Shown one piece after another: positions 46,011-56,989 of a DNA stretch of 64,000 bases. Where the stretch lies: contig NZ_JAGGLN010000002.1 in assembly GCF_017874455.1 (NCBI RefSeq), forward strand, positions 186,001 through 250,000, read 5' to 3'. Both the position numbers and the translations under genes were made by a program. This DNA comes from Methanobacterium aggregans (GTDB taxonomy: Archaea; Methanobacteriota; Methanobacteria; Methanobacteriales; Methanobacteriaceae). The notes below the pieces were generated by a model, which searched no databases, had not been told where the DNA came from, and saw only the letters and a list, made by a program, of their open reading frames with translations. Numbering within the stretch: position 1 is the stretch's first letter; each line of letters starts with the position of its first letter.

Positions 46011-48532
46011 TTTATCAACTTCTCAGATATGAATTCACTTATGAAGATAATTGCTGCAACCACAACTATTAAAACCCAATCCATTGCCCCAATTGCGGTT
46101 GTTCTGAATATTCCCTGAAGGAAGGGCACGTATATTACACATACCTGGAGCAGGAATGATGCTGCAACAGCCATTAGCAATGTTTTGTTGGGCACCCTTC
46201 CCTTGGCCTTGCAGTTGAACACGTTGAATATCTGGAACATCACGAAGACTGTGAATGCCATGGTTGTTGCTTTAAGCACACTTGAACCTGATGTGAGTTC
46301 GTAGTAGTAGAGTGCAAGGGTTCCAATACTCATCACAACTCCAGCAAAAGTTATCCTTATGAGGTTCTTCCTGTGAAGGATGTTTCCCTTGCTTGGTAGG
46401 CGTTCCATAACGTCTGCCTCTGAAGGTTCAACACCCAGAGACTGGGCTGGAGGACCGTCCATTATTATATTTATCCACAGTATCTGAATTGGGTTGAAGG
46501 GTATTGGCAGATTTGCAAGGGATGCAACTGTTATTGTGAGTATTGCACCTATGTTAGTTGAAAGCTGGAATTTAACAAATCTTTTGATGTTATCGAAGAT
46601 TGTTCTTCCCTCTTTAACAGCTTTAACTATCGTTGCGAAGTCATCATCCTGCAGGAGCATGTCTGCAGATTCCTTGGCAACATCTGTACCGGAACCCATT
46701 GCAACACCAATGGCTGCCTTTTTAAGTGCAGGTGCATCGTTAACCCCATCCCCAGTCATTGATACAACATGACCCCTTGAACGCAGTGCCTCAACGATTC
46801 TAACCTTCTGCTCAGGGAAAACACGTGCGTACACATTAACTTCTTCAACCACGTTCTTGAACTCCTCATCACTGAGGTTATCAAGGTCTGAACCTGTTAA
46901 AACCTTTCCACCGCCCAGGGCACCATCTAAAATTCCAATTTCTGATGCTATGGCTGCTGCTGTGTCCTTATGATCACCCGTTATCATTACAACGTTGATC
47001 CCTGCTTTTTTACAGGTTGCAACAGCTTCCCGAGCCTCTTTACGTGGCGGATCCATCATTCCCACGAGCCCCACAAATATCAGATCATTTTCAAGGGCTT
47101 CTTTGTCCTCTAAATCCGCACTGGAATCTATTTTTTTGTATGCCAATGCTAAAACCCTCAGGGCACTTGAAGTCATGTTTTTGAGTTCTTCAAGAACTTC
47201 TTCCCTGTTGTCCTCTGTGATATCCGAAATTTCTCCTGCCTCTTCAACACGGCTGCATCGTTGGAGTATGATCTCAGGAGCGCCCTTGGTTAATACATAC
47301 CTTTCGCCGTTGAACTCGTTGACAGTGGTCATTCTCTTCCTTTCACTGTCAAGGGGTATTTCAAAGATTCTTCGATGGGTTTTTTCAAGTTCTTCACGGG
47401 TGTAGCCATTTTCATCAGCAAATATGAGCATTGCACCATCTGTTGGATCTCCAAGGATCCTTCCATTTGAGAGGGTTGAGTTGTTACAGAGTGCTGAAAC
47501 TGTGTAGGCCATTTCAGGGGATGTGATCTTGGTCTGACGCACGGTCATCTTGTTCTTTGTGAGTGTTCCAGTTTTATCTGTACATATGGTTGTGCATGAA
47601 CCCAGGGTTTCCACAGCAAGAAGTTTTCTTACAACTGCATTGCTCTTAGCCATTCTCTGCATTCCAAGGGCCAGTGTTAGGGTTAAAATTGCAGGTAAAC
47701 CCTCAGGTACAGCTGCAACTGCAAGTGAAACTGCAGTCATGAAGTTTTCAACGATGGGTACTCCCTTGAAAAACTGGAGTGCAAATATTCCAGAACACAC
47801 AACAACAGCTATGAGGCCCATCATCTTTCCAAGACTGGCTATTCTATCTTGAAGGGGGGTTTTTGCCTCTTCTTCTTGTATCATCTCTGCAATTTTACCT
47901 ATGGCAGTGTTCATTCCAATTTCAACAACAACTCCCAATCCACGCCCCATTGAAACACTGGTATCCATGAAGGCCAAGTTCTTTGTTTCCTCATCCGATA
48001 CAAATGTTTCATCTTTTTTAACAGGTTTTGATTCACCAGTTAGTGCAGATTCATCAACGAGAAGGTCGTAACTTTTTATTATCCTTATGTCTGCAGGAAT
48101 TTTGTCTCCTTCTTCAACAACAACAATATCTCCAACTGTGAGTTCAGCAGCCGGAATTTTAACCTTTTTACCGTCACGTACAGCAACTGCTTCTGCAGAA
48201 CTCATGTCTTTGAGCTTGGCCATTGCTTCTTCAGCACGATTCTCCTGTATGAACCCTACACTTGCATTTAAAACAACCACAATTAGTATTACAGCCGCAT
48301 CTGTAGTGTCTCCTACAAAAGCCGCAGCAACTGCAGCCACAATAAGTAGAATTATAAGGAAATCTTTAAACTGACCTAAAAACCTTCTTAAAGGCCCTGG
48401 TTTTTCTTCTTCCACCAACTCATTTGTTCCATATTTAATAACACGTTTTTGAGCTTCTTCAGTTTTTAATCCATCTGATTTGGATTCTAAATTATCTAAA
48501 ACTTCATCAACGCTTAGACTTTGCCATTTCAT
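46007..48532 (-). CDS. Cation-transporting P-type ATPase (P2, Ca2+-type)
   Basis: An 841-residue P-type ATPase. Order: cation-ATPase N-terminal motif (MKWQSLSVDEVLDNLES), TGESKPVKK actuator, the transmembrane PEGLP motif (AAVPEGLPAILTLTLALGMQ), the phosphorylation site CTDKTGTLTKNKM, TGD and GDGVNDAPALKKA hinge, and six C-terminal spans including NLPIPFNPIQILWIN. The PEGLP and membrane Asn/Glu residues fit Ca2+-type or related P2A/P2-like pumps. The ATG at 48530-48532 is preferred; a start 11 codons upstream would lie fully within the UPF0146 gene. cbiJ follows by overlap. Confidence 0.93.
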   Translation of the reverse strand: MKWQSLSVDEVLDNLESKSDGLKTEEAQKRVIKYGTNELVEEEKPGPLRRFLGQFKDFLIILLIVAAVAAAFVGDTTDAAVILIVVVLNASVGFIQENRAEEAMAKLKDMSSAEAVAVRDGKKVKIPAAELTVGDIVVVEEGDKIPADIRIIKSYDLLVDESALTGESKPVKKDETFVSDEETKNLAFMDTSVSMGRGLGVVVEIGMNTAIGKIAEMIQEEEAKTPLQDRIASLGKMMGLIAVVVCSGIFALQFFKGVPIVENFMTAVSLAVAAVPEGLPAILTLTLALGMQRMAKSNAVVRKLLAVETLGSCTTICTDKTGTLTKNKMTVRQTKITSPEMAYTVSALCNNSTLSNGRILGDPTDGAMLIFADENGYTREELEKTHRRIFEIPLDSERKRMTTVNEFNGERYVLTKGAPEIILQRCSRVEEAGEISDITEDNREEVLEELKNMTSSALRVLALAYKKIDSSADLEDKEALENDLIFVGLVGMMDPPRKEAREAVATCKKAGINVVMITGDHKDTAAAIASEIGILDGALGGGKVLTGSDLDNLSDEEFKNVVEEVNVYARVFPEQKVRIVEALRSRGHVVSMTGDGVNDAPALKKAAIGVAMGSGTDVAKESADMLLQDDDFATIVKAVKEGRTIFDNIKRFVKFQLSTNIGAILTITVASLANLPIPFNPIQILWINIIMDGPPAQSLGVEPSEADVMERLPSKGNILHRKNLIRITFAGVVMSIGTLALYYYELTSGSSVLKATTMAFTVFVMFQIFNVFNCKAKGRVPNKTLLMAVAASFLLQVCVIYVPFLQGIFRTTAIGAMDWVLIVVVAAIIFISEFISEKLIK

Positions 48533-48920
48533 TGTTACACATCTTGTAAAAAACTGCTTTTTCATAATTTATGAGTTTCATCTTTTTTTTTGTATTCAAA
48601 AATTCAGTTGAAAGTGGTTTTATTATTAAATCTGATCCCACTGCCTCTGCAACCTCCACTATGTAGGGTTGAAGTTCTTCTGGAGGTCTTATTGAATAAA
48701 TAAGTGAAGCACCAGCATATATTTTTAAGTTGGGATCTGTAATATCATCTTTGACAACACCATCATGGGAAGGTTTAATATCTGTCATGATAATATTCAT
48801 CTTATGATGTTCCTTCAGTTTGAGTGCAACCCTCGGGAAACCACCAACACCAACCTCAACGATCTTAGAGGTTTTATCATAGTTTTTTAGAATGTAATCT
48901 GATAAATCGTTCCACATCAT
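48507..48920 (-). CDS. UPF0146 family protein
   Basis: A protein of about 137 residues with a Rossmann-like start: MMWNDLSDYILKNYDKTSKI, IVEVGVGGFPRVALKLKE and IIMTDIKPSHDGVVKDDIT, the pattern of a small methyltransferase-like domain that may lack part of the SAM site. UPF0146 is archaeal and uncharacterised. Two longer starts (48950 and 48983) exist; the MMW start fits related proteins best from memory. Its end overlaps the ATPase gene by 26 bases. It is divergent from rimI with about 28 bases between starts. Confidence 0.8.
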   Translation of the reverse strand: MMWNDLSDYILKNYDKTSKIVEVGVGGFPRVALKLKEHHKMNIIMTDIKPSHDGVVKDDITDPNLKIYAGASLIYSIRPPEELQPYIVEVAEAVGSDLIIKPLSTEFLNTKKKMKLINYEKAVFYKMCNNEMAKSKR

Positions 48921-48948
48921 ATCACTACACTGTTTAATGGAGAAATTC

Positions 48949-49443
<495 letters not shown>

Positions 49444-49575
49444 ACTCCAGGAAACATCAGCAAAATCCAGGAAAGAGTGAAGAAGATAATGTTTATTTAA
49501 ACTTAAATATTAAATTAATCCAGTTATAATCCTTTAATATGAATTTTATATAATAAATAATATTTATTTGAGGAA

Positions 49576-49597
49576 TTAAGCTCATATATTAATTAAT
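49576..49597. repeat. Isolated relative of the 15-bp repeat unit
   Basis: TTAAGCTCATATATTAATTAAT is the reverse complement of the tandem repeat unit at 29494-29613 with two extra bases (AT) in the middle. It lies about 80-100 bases before carA. Confidence 0.5.
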
Positions 49598-49678
49598 AAA
49601 TTGAATATTTAGATGAAATGGAATATGGTATCAAATACTAATAAAATAAATAGTTATTTGTAATAATGCGGTGATGCA

Positions 49679-50761
49679 ATGCTAAAAGAGGCAAAATTAG
49701 CTTTAGAAGACGGAACAATATTTAAAGGAGAAAGATTCGGTTCTGAAACCACTAAAACTGGTGAAGTGGTTTTTACAACAGGAATGACTGGATACGTTGA
49801 ATCACTTACAGATCCTTCCTACAAAGGCCAGATACTAATGTCAACATATCCCTTACAAGGTAACTATGGAGTATCCTCAGAGTGGTTTCAATCAGAGGGG
49901 ATAAAGGCTGAAGGATTTATTGTAAGGGAGAATAACCCCTACACATCCCACAGTTTATCAGAAAAAAATTTATCAGAATTTTTAGCTGAATATGAAATTC
50001 CAGGTATAAGTGGAATAGACACCCGTGCCCTCACCCTGAAGATCAGAAGATTCGGAGCCATGAAAGGAGCTCTTACAACAGAAGAAATATCCGATGAGGA
50101 ACTTCTGGAAATGGCAAAAGCCCAAAAGGGTATAGAAGAACTGGACCTTGTGGATGAGGTATGTGTTTCAGAGCCCAGAATATTTGGTGAAGACTACGAT
50201 AAATGGGCTGTTATTCTTGACTGTGGTATAAAACAGAACAGCATCAATGCACTGCTTAAAAGAGAAGTTGGAGTTGTTGTGTTACCCTACAAGACTGATG
50301 TTAAAGAGATCATGGACTACGAACCTGATGCAATGCTTGTTTCAAGTGGCCCTGGAAATCCGGAAAGGGTTGGAAATGCCATTGAAACCGTTCAAAAGCT
50401 CCAGGAAAAGCTCCCAATATTTGGAATATGCCTTGGTCAGCAGATAATCAGCCTTGCATTCGGTGCTAAAATCTACAAAATGAAGTTCGGTCACAGGGGA
50501 ATAAACCAACCAGTTAAGGACCTTAAAACTGGAAAGGTTTCAATAACATCCCAGAACCACGGTTTCACAGTTGATCCAGAGTCTGTACAGGGTTTACCAA
50601 TAAATATAACCCAGTTAAATCTCAACGACGGCACTCCTGAAGGAATAGAACATAATGAACTGCCAATTTCAAGTGTGCAGTACCATCCAGAGGCTGGGCC
50701 TGGTCCACATGACACTGATTACTACTTCGACAACTTCGCTGAAACCCTGAAAAAATACTAA
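49679..50761 (+). CDS. carA: Carbamoyl-phosphate synthase small subunit
   Basis: A 360-residue glutamine amidotransferase subunit. The N-terminal domain ([35 protein letters not shown]) is followed by a triad-type class I GATase: nucleophile [10 protein letters not shown] and His/Glu in [12 protein letters not shown]. It delivers ammonia to CarB for carbamoyl phosphate in pyrimidine and arginine synthesis. In the nucleophile loop the usual CLGHQ reads CLGQQ. The ATG follows GCGGTGAT by 5 bases. carB lies 208 bases downstream on the same strand. Confidence 0.96.
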   Translation: MLKEAKLALEDGTIFKGERFGSETTKTGEVVFTTGMTGYVESLTDPSYKGQILMSTYPLQGNYGVSSEWFQSEGIKAEGFIVRENNPYTSHSLSEKNLSEFLAEYEIPGISGIDTRALTLKIRRFGAMKGALTTEEISDEELLEMAKAQKGIEELDLVDEVCVSEPRIFGEDYDKWAVILDCGIKQNSINALLKREVGVVVLPYKTDVKEIMDYEPDAMLVSSGPGNPERVGNAIETVQKLQEKLPIFGICLGQQIISLAFGAKIYKMKFGHRGINQPVKDLKTGKVSITSQNHGFTVDPESVQGLPINITQLNLNDGTPEGIEHNELPISSVQYHPEAGPGPHDTDYYFDNFAETLKKY

Positions 50762-50969
50762 ATTTAAATACTCAAAAATTCAATTGTAGACAGATAAAAC
50801 CCCTAAATTATAATAAAAAGATTTTAAAAAATAATAACTGAGGGTATTTATTTAATTGTAGATTGAAATACCTGAGATCATAGTAAGGCAAATAATTTAT
50901 TAAAATTAATTGTTAAAGTAAATGGATTATAATAATTGCTAATTAAGAGAATTAGGTAGAGGATCATAA

Positions 50970-53900
50970 ATGCCAAAGGACGCAGACATAAAAAAAGTTC
51001 TCATTATTGGATCGGGACCCATTCAGATTGGTCAAGCAGCTGAATTCGATTATTCAGGTTCGCAGGCATGTAAATCCCTCATGGAAGAGGGAATTGAAAC
51101 TGTGCTCGTGAACAGTAACCCTGCAACAATACAGACTGACATCGACACTGCTGACAGAGTCTATGTGGAACCCTTAACCCCTGAAATCGTTGGAAAAATA
51201 ATAGAAAAGGAGAAACCAGATGCCATACTTCCCACAATGGGTGGACAGACCGGTTTAAATGTTGCCACCGGCCTTGAGAAGATCGGTGCCCTTGATGGAA
51301 TTAAGGTCATAGGATCTTCTGTTCAAACTATAAGGAACGTTGAAGACCGTGACCTTTTTGGACACTTCATGATGAAGCTTAACGAGCCCATACCCAAGTG
51401 CAGGGCAGTAACTTCCCTTGAAGAAGCTCTAGATGCTGTTAAAGAGATCGGTTATCCTGTGATAGTCAGACCTGCCTTCACACTGGGAGGAACAGGAGGT
51501 GGAGTTGCCCATAATCAAGAAGAGCTGATTGAAATTGCAACCAGAGGCCTTGACATGAGCTTCATAAACCAGGTTCTCATTGATGAGTCTGTTATTGGAT
51601 GGAGAGAATTTGAATACGAGGTAATGAGGGATAAAAACGACACCTGTATCATAGTCTGTAACATGGAGAACATGGATCCCATGGGAATACACACTGGTGA
51701 GAGCATAGTTGTTGCTCCAAGCCAGACCCTCTCAGATGTTGACAATCAACGCCTCAGAAATGCTTCAATCAAGATCATAAGGGCCCTTCAGATACAGGGA
51801 GGGTGTAACATCCAGTTCGCTGTTCACCCAGACACAGGGGATTATAAGGTCATTGAAGTGAACCCCAGGGTGAGCAGAAGCAGTGCACTTGCATCCAAAG
51901 CCACAGGATATCCAATTGCAAAGATATCATCCAAGATAGCAGTTGGAATGACCCTTGATGAAATACAGAACGATATAACCAAGGAAACACCCGCATCATT
52001 TGAACCATCACTTGATTACGTGGTTGCAAAGGTGCCGAGATGGCCATTCGATAAGTTCAAGGGAATTAAACGTGAAATTGGAGTTCAGATGCAGTCAACT
52101 GGAGAAGTTATGGCAATAGGTCGAACTGCAGAGGAAGCACTTCACAAAGCCATAAGATCCCTCGACATCGGTAAAAACAGCTTTGAAGAGGTTCCATTCA
52201 CAGAGGACCTCCTTAGAAATGCAACGGATCAACGCATATTCCATATTTACAGTGCCCTGAAATCTGGAATGACAGTTGAAGAATTACATGAAATAACACA
52301 GATAAACACCTTCTTTTTATATAAGATACTCAACATCATTGAATTTGAGAACAAGTTAACCAAATTAAGTAGTGCAAATAAAGATGATGTTTTAAGTTCT
52401 GAAATCCTTAAAAAAGCTAAGAGAATGGGATTCCCAGACCGTAAGATCGCCAAGTTCGCAGGGTGCTCTGAAAAATCCGTCCGTAACATTCGAAAGGAGA
52501 AAGCCATATTACCAACCTACAAAATGGTTGACACTTGTGCTGCAGAATTTGAAGCAAAAACACCATACTATTACAGTACATACGAAGATGAAGATGAAGT
52601 AGCTGTTTCTGATAATAAAAAAGTTGTTATAATTGGTGCCGGACCTATAAGGATTGGGCAGGGAATAGAATTTGATTACTGCTGTGTTCATGCAGCAATG
52701 GCACTTAAAGATGAAGGAATTGAAACAATAATTATAAACAACAACCCAGAAACCGTCAGTACCGATTACGATATCTCAAACAAGCTCTACTTCGAACCAT
52801 TAACACTGGAAGATGTCATGAACATCATTGACAAAGAAAAACCTCATGGAGTCGTTGTCCAGTTCGGAGGTCAAACATCCATAAACCTTGCAGTACCCCT
52901 TGCAGAAGAAGGTGTGAAAATACTTGGAACTCCCCATGAAAGTATTGACCGTGTTGAAGATCGGGAGAGGTTCACAGAGGTTTTAGAGAAACTTGAAATA
53001 CCTCAGGCAGATTATGGTATTGCAAACTCTTTTGAAGATGCCAGTAAAGTTGCAGCAAGGATAGGTTTCCCAGTACTAGTCAGACCATCCTACGTTCTCG
53101 GTGGAAGGGCCATGGAAATTGTATACGATGATGAAGAGCTCAAGGAGTACATGAAGGAAGCCGTGAAAATATCACCAGAACACCCTATACTCGTTGATAA
53201 GTTCCTTGAAGATGCAATTGAAATAGATGTTGATGCACTCTGCGATGGTGAAGAAGTCTTCATTGGAGGCATAATGGAACATATAGAAGAAGCAGGAGTC
53301 CATTCCGGAGATTCTGCATGTGTGATACCTCCTCAAAGTATTTCCAAAGAGGTTATCCAGACCATCAAAGACCACACAAAAAAACTTGCCCTTGAACTGG
53401 ATGTTGTTGGGCTTATGAACATCCAGTACGCTGTTAAAATGGAAAAACCCGGAAAGGCCATAGTTTACATCATTGAGGCCAACCCACGTGCAAGTCGTAC
53501 AGTTCCATTCGTAAGTAAAGCTGTTGGAGTACCACTTGCAAAGGTTGCAGCAATGCTCATGATGGGTAAAAAACTCAGAGACTTCGGATTAAATGATGAA
53601 ATTAAGATTAAACACGTTGCTGTTAAGGAATCCATATTCCCATTCATAAAAATTCCAGAGGCAGACTCAGTACTGGGGCCTGAGATGAAGTCCACAGGGG
53701 AAAGTATGGGAATAGATGAAAACTTTGGAGTTTCCTACTTCAAGGCACAGCTTTCAGCAGGCATGGAACTTCCAAAAGAAGGTAAAGTATTCATAAGTGT
53801 TAAGGATGCCGACAAAGACAGTATCCAGGACATAGTTAAGGATGCAGCTTCAATGGGATTCCAGCTTGTGGCAACTACGGGAACTGCAGAAGCAGTTAAG

Positions 53901-54179
53901 GGACATGTGTCCATAGAAACCATCCGCAAGGTAAGTCAGGGATCACCCAATATACGTGATGCAATGCTTGATGGTGAAATAAACCTTATAATAAACACAC
54001 CCTCAGGCAGGCAATCTGCAGATGATGGTTACCATATAAGAAGACTTGCAGTTGAACTTGGAATACCCTACGTTACTACACTTGCAGGAGCTCGGGCCGT
54101 TCTCACAGCAATTGAGAAGGTTAAAGATGGAAGTATTGATGTCAAATCTCTAAATGAATACCATGAATTAATTGAATAA
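50970..54179 (+). CDS. carB: Carbamoyl-phosphate synthase large subunit
   Basis: A 1069-residue full-length CarB with the two homologous ATP-grasp halves. The first half begins KKVLIIGSGPIQIGQAAEFD and has RPAFTLGGTGGG; the second begins KKVVIIGAGPIRIGQGIEFD and has RPSYVLGGRAM. The oligomerisation domain lies between them (about 400-545), and a C-terminal MGS-like domain (about 930-1069, GKVFISVKDADKDSIQDI) is the allosteric part. No frameshift or missing motif is seen. It is a normal biosynthetic CarB, although it lies in the same window as the CarB-like ATP-grasp protein at 32685. Confidence 0.97.
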   Translation: MPKDADIKKVLIIGSGPIQIGQAAEFDYSGSQACKSLMEEGIETVLVNSNPATIQTDIDTADRVYVEPLTPEIVGKIIEKEKPDAILPTMGGQTGLNVATGLEKIGALDGIKVIGSSVQTIRNVEDRDLFGHFMMKLNEPIPKCRAVTSLEEALDAVKEIGYPVIVRPAFTLGGTGGGVAHNQEELIEIATRGLDMSFINQVLIDESVIGWREFEYEVMRDKNDTCIIVCNMENMDPMGIHTGESIVVAPSQTLSDVDNQRLRNASIKIIRALQIQGGCNIQFAVHPDTGDYKVIEVNPRVSRSSALASKATGYPIAKISSKIAVGMTLDEIQNDITKETPASFEPSLDYVVAKVPRWPFDKFKGIKREIGVQMQSTGEVMAIGRTAEEALHKAIRSLDIGKNSFEEVPFTEDLLRNATDQRIFHIYSALKSGMTVEELHEITQINTFFLYKILNIIEFENKLTKLSSANKDDVLSSEILKKAKRMGFPDRKIAKFAGCSEKSVRNIRKEKAILPTYKMVDTCAAEFEAKTPYYYSTYEDEDEVAVSDNKKVVIIGAGPIRIGQGIEFDYCCVHAAMALKDEGIETIIINNNPETVSTDYDISNKLYFEPLTLEDVMNIIDKEKPHGVVVQFGGQTSINLAVPLAEEGVKILGTPHESIDRVEDRERFTEVLEKLEIPQADYGIANSFEDASKVAARIGFPVLVRPSYVLGGRAMEIVYDDEELKEYMKEAVKISPEHPILVDKFLEDAIEIDVDALCDGEEVFIGGIMEHIEEAGVHSGDSACVIPPQSISKEVIQTIKDHTKKLALELDVVGLMNIQYAVKMEKPGKAIVYIIEANPRASRTVPFVSKAVGVPLAKVAAMLMMGKKLRDFGLNDEIKIKHVAVKESIFPFIKIPEADSVLGPEMKSTGESMGIDENFGVSYFKAQLSAGMELPKEGKVFISVKDADKDSIQDIVKDAASMGFQLVATTGTAEAVKGHVSIETIRKVSQGSPNIRDAMLDGEINLIINTPSGRQSADDGYHIRRLAVELGIPYVTTLAGARAVLTAIEKVKDGSIDVKSLNEYHELIE

Positions 54180-54198
54180 AAAGAGGGATACATATTAA

Positions 54199-54225
54199 CC
54201 TTTTTTTTATTTGATATTTCTTATT
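54199..54225 (+). terminator. U-tract terminator after carB
   Basis: A run of nine T bases (CCTTTTTTTTAT) lies about 22 bases after the carB stop, followed by further T-rich sequence. The 289-base gap to the next gene is otherwise AT-rich and empty. Confidence 0.5.
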
Positions 54226-54431
54226 TAAGCCCCTAAAATCAGATTTTCTTTCTATTTTTTATTTATAATTATTTTTAAATGAGGAGACTAAAATTAAAAA
54301 ATTTTTTAATACCATCTTCAATGAATAATTTTAATAAGGGTTTAAAAGTTGTTTTTTAAGAAATAAAATCGTTTCAAACCTTTTATTTAGTATTCAACTG
54401 ATTTTTTTTCTTGATTTTTTAAAAACTACAA

Positions 54432-54443
54432 ACTAATAAATAG
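54432..54443 (+). promoter_or_regulatory. TATA box of the amidohydrolase gene (probably leaderless)
   Basis: ACTAATAAATAG is centred about 32 bases before the ATG at 54469, and no Shine-Dalgarno lies before that ATG (TATTTTATATG). A start of transcription within a few bases of the ATG would make the message leaderless. Confidence 0.4.
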
Positions 54444-54468
54444 TAAGGATAAAAATATCTTATTTTAT

Positions 54469-55614
54469 ATGATCACCATTAAAAACGCCAGGGTTCTCTA
54501 CGGAGAGAACATGGAAGTTCATAAAGCAAACATCCTCATTGAAGATGATAAAATAGTTGAAGTATCAGAACATGCACATGGAGGAAGGGTTGTAGATGCT
54601 TCAGGTTGTATAGTTGCCCCTGGACTTATAAATTCCCATATTCACATAGGGGATTCAGTTGCAAAGGATGTTGGAGATGGACAGCACATAGATAAAATAG
54701 TTAAACCTCCAGATGGAATAAAACACAGGATACTGAATGAAACTCCTCCAGAGAAAATCATTGAATCAATGCGAGACTCCATGAGGCACATGCTCGAAAC
54801 AGGTACAACAACATTCATTGATTTCAGAGAGGGAGGATTTGAAGGTATTGAACTTCTTGAAGAAGCTTCAAGGGATATTCCAATACGGAAGATCGTGCTG
54901 GGGCGCCATGATTCATTCATGGACCCTGAAGTTGAAACATCGAATGTGCGAAAAACTGCAAAAAAACTTCTCAGATCATGTGATGGGATTGGTTTAAGTG
55001 GTTTTGGTGAAATAAGGGATGATGTGGCACTTGAGATTACAAAGACCTGTAAAAAATATGGTAAAATCTCTTCCATACACGCTGCAGAGTACGGTGCAGT
55101 TCAAAGACAATCTTTAAAAACAAACGGCAACACTGAAGTTCAGAGAGCTTTGAAAACCGGCTTTGACCTTCTGGTACATTTAACATCCCCCCTTGATGAT
55201 GATTTGAAGGTCACAGGCCTTGAGGGCGTGCCTGTTGTTTCATGCCCACGTTCAAATGGAGCATTGTCTGTGGGCATACCCCCAATAAAAGAGATGATGG
55301 ACAACAACATAAATCTTCTCCTTGGAACTGACAATGTGATGTTCAACTCCCCAAACATGTTTCATGAGATGGAGTATGCCCTTAAAGCTACAAGAGGCCT
55401 TTACAAAGAGTATCTATCCCCAGTTGATGTGTTTAAGATGGCAACTGTCAACGCTGCAAGGGCACTCAACCTGAACTCAGGATACATTCAGGAGGATAAG
55501 GTTGCTGATCTCATAATAGTTAAACAGATCTCTGAAAATCCAGTGTTGTCCCTCATAAATAGGGCTGAATCGAAAAACATAATAGGATTAATAACAGAAA
55601 GTAAATTAATATAA
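54469..55614 (+). CDS. Amidohydrolase family protein (cytosine-deaminase-like)
   Basis: A 381-residue metal-dependent amidohydrolase. The beta-strand cap start [20 protein letters not shown] and [21 protein letters not shown] give the HxH motif on strand 1; [12 protein letters not shown] has the strand-5 His, LLVHLTSP another His and [10 protein letters not shown] the final Asp. These are the ligands of ATZ/TRZ-type deaminases and chlorohydrolases. Shorter than the 5'-deoxyadenosine deaminase of methanogens (about 420). The natural substrate is unknown. Its stop is 12 bases before the universal stress protein start. Confidence 0.86.
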   Translation: MITIKNARVLYGENMEVHKANILIEDDKIVEVSEHAHGGRVVDASGCIVAPGLINSHIHIGDSVAKDVGDGQHIDKIVKPPDGIKHRILNETPPEKIIESMRDSMRHMLETGTTTFIDFREGGFEGIELLEEASRDIPIRKIVLGRHDSFMDPEVETSNVRKTAKKLLRSCDGIGLSGFGEIRDDVALEITKTCKKYGKISSIHAAEYGAVQRQSLKTNGNTEVQRALKTGFDLLVHLTSPLDDDLKVTGLEGVPVVSCPRSNGALSVGIPPIKEMMDNNINLLLGTDNVMFNSPNMFHEMEYALKATRGLYKEYLSPVDVFKMATVNAARALNLNSGYIQEDKVADLIIVKQISENPVLSLINRAESKNIIGLITESKLI

Positions 55615-55626
55615 AGAGGTGAACCT

Positions 55627-56076
55627 ATGTACAAAAAAATACTACTGCCAACAGATGGTTCAAAATATGCAAATAAAGCTGCTGAACATGCCATCTGGAT
55701 TGCAAGTGAAAGTTGTGCTGAAATAATTGTTTTAAATGTGGTTGAAACTTCTTCACTTGTTGGATTACCTGCAGAAGATCTCATAGTGAAAATAACAGAG
55801 ATGCTGAAGGAAGAGGGAAAATTAGCCATAGAACACATCGTTGAAATAGCAGAAGATAGCCCAACAGAAGCTAAATGTGAAAAAACCATAAAGATCACAT
55901 CAAAAACAAAAGAAGGTTCTCCTGCAGAAGCCATATTGAAAACTATTGAAGAAGAAGACATAGATCTTGTTGTGATGGGAACTTCTGGAAAACATGGACT
56001 GGACAGATTTTTATTGGGAAGTGTAACTGAAAAAGTGGTTAGATCAGCAGGCTGCCCAGTCTTAGCAGTACATTGA
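55627..56076 (+). CDS. Universal stress protein (UspA family)
   Basis: A 149-residue UspA-domain protein. It starts [22 protein letters not shown] and ends with [24 protein letters not shown], giving the ATP-binding GxxGx9GS/T-type motif ([17 protein letters not shown]). Such proteins bind ATP and respond to stress by unclear means. AGAGGTGA lies 5 bases before the ATG. It is co-directional with, and 12 bases from, the amidohydrolase, and precedes the CBS protein by 75 bases. Confidence 0.92.
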   Translation: MYKKILLPTDGSKYANKAAEHAIWIASESCAEIIVLNVVETSSLVGLPAEDLIVKITEMLKEEGKLAIEHIVEIAEDSPTEAKCEKTIKITSKTKEGSPAEAILKTIEEEDIDLVVMGTSGKHGLDRFLLGSVTEKVVRSAGCPVLAVH

Positions 56077-56151
56077 TCTAAAATTTTTTAATTCAATTTT
56101 TAAAAAAAAACAGTGCTAATTAGTTTTATGCATGAATTAGCAGGTGTAACA

Positions 56152-56988
56152 ATGCTTGTAAAAGAGATAATGTCAGAGGACATACACTACATACATGTTC
56201 CAGGTAACCGTGCCAACGCACTGGAACTTATGAGAGATAAGAACGTATCAGGATTACCCGTTGTCAAAAAAGGAACCAAAGAAATTGTTGGAGTACTCAC
56301 AAGAACAGATCTTGTTGAAAACCCTGATGAAGAGCAAATAGCCCTTATAATGACCCGAAACCCAATAACCGCATCTCCAGATGATGATGTTAAAGAGATC
56401 GCAGACAAGATGATGGAAAACAACATAAGAAGAGTTCCAATAACCGAAAATGGAGCCTTAGTTGGTCTTGTAACTGCATCAGACATGATAAACAACGCTT
56501 TATGGAAGATGGAAGTTAAAGATCCTGTTGAGGATTACATGCTCAGAAACATTCCAACAACCTGGGAGAGAACTCCCCTCAATGTTGCATTTGGGATAAT
56601 GAGATACTTCAACCTCAAGGTTTTACTGGCCCTTAACAACGAGGGAAAACTTTCAGGTATACTCACAGAAACAGATTTCATAGATGAAAGTGAGGTTGTA
56701 TCTGAAAGGACTGTTCACAACACTTCTGTAGGTACTGAAGGGGATAAATGGTCATGGGACAGTAAAAGCGTGCTCTACGTCATTAAGAATCATCTTAAAT
56801 TTTCTGATAAAGAAGTCAGGGATGTTGCAACACCGGATCCTGTTATTGCAACAACAAAAACACCTGTTCAGGAATGTGCAAATAAGATGAAACAGAAAAA
56901 AATTGAACAGATTCCTGTGATTGATGTTGAGGGAGATCTGGTTGGACTTGTCAGGGCCATAGATTTAATAAGAGCTATCAGCGATTAA
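56152..56988 (+). CDS. CBS-domain protein with four CBS motifs
   Basis: A 278-residue protein made of two Bateman modules: CBS1 ([17 protein letters not shown]), CBS2 ([17 protein letters not shown]), CBS3 ([19 protein letters not shown]) and CBS4 ([18 protein letters not shown]). It has no attached enzyme domain, so it probably senses adenosyl ligands and regulates a partner. The ATG at 56152 follows AGGTGTAACA; an upstream reading from 56113 adds 13 unrelated residues. The next gene begins one base after its stop, so the two are a pair. Confidence 0.87.
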   Translation: MLVKEIMSEDIHYIHVPGNRANALELMRDKNVSGLPVVKKGTKEIVGVLTRTDLVENPDEEQIALIMTRNPITASPDDDVKEIADKMMENNIRRVPITENGALVGLVTASDMINNALWKMEVKDPVEDYMLRNIPTTWERTPLNVAFGIMRYFNLKVLLALNNEGKLSGILTETDFIDESEVVSERTVHNTSVGTEGDKWSWDSKSVLYVIKNHLKFSDKEVRDVATPDPVIATTKTPVQECANKMKQKKIEQIPVIDVEGDLVGLVRAIDLIRAISD

Positions 56989-56989
56989 A

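Noticed and set aside
50970..54179. carB as a pseudomurein gene
   Set aside because: It has both ATP-grasp halves, oligomerisation and allosteric domains and is paired with carA, so it is the ordinary biosynthetic enzyme.
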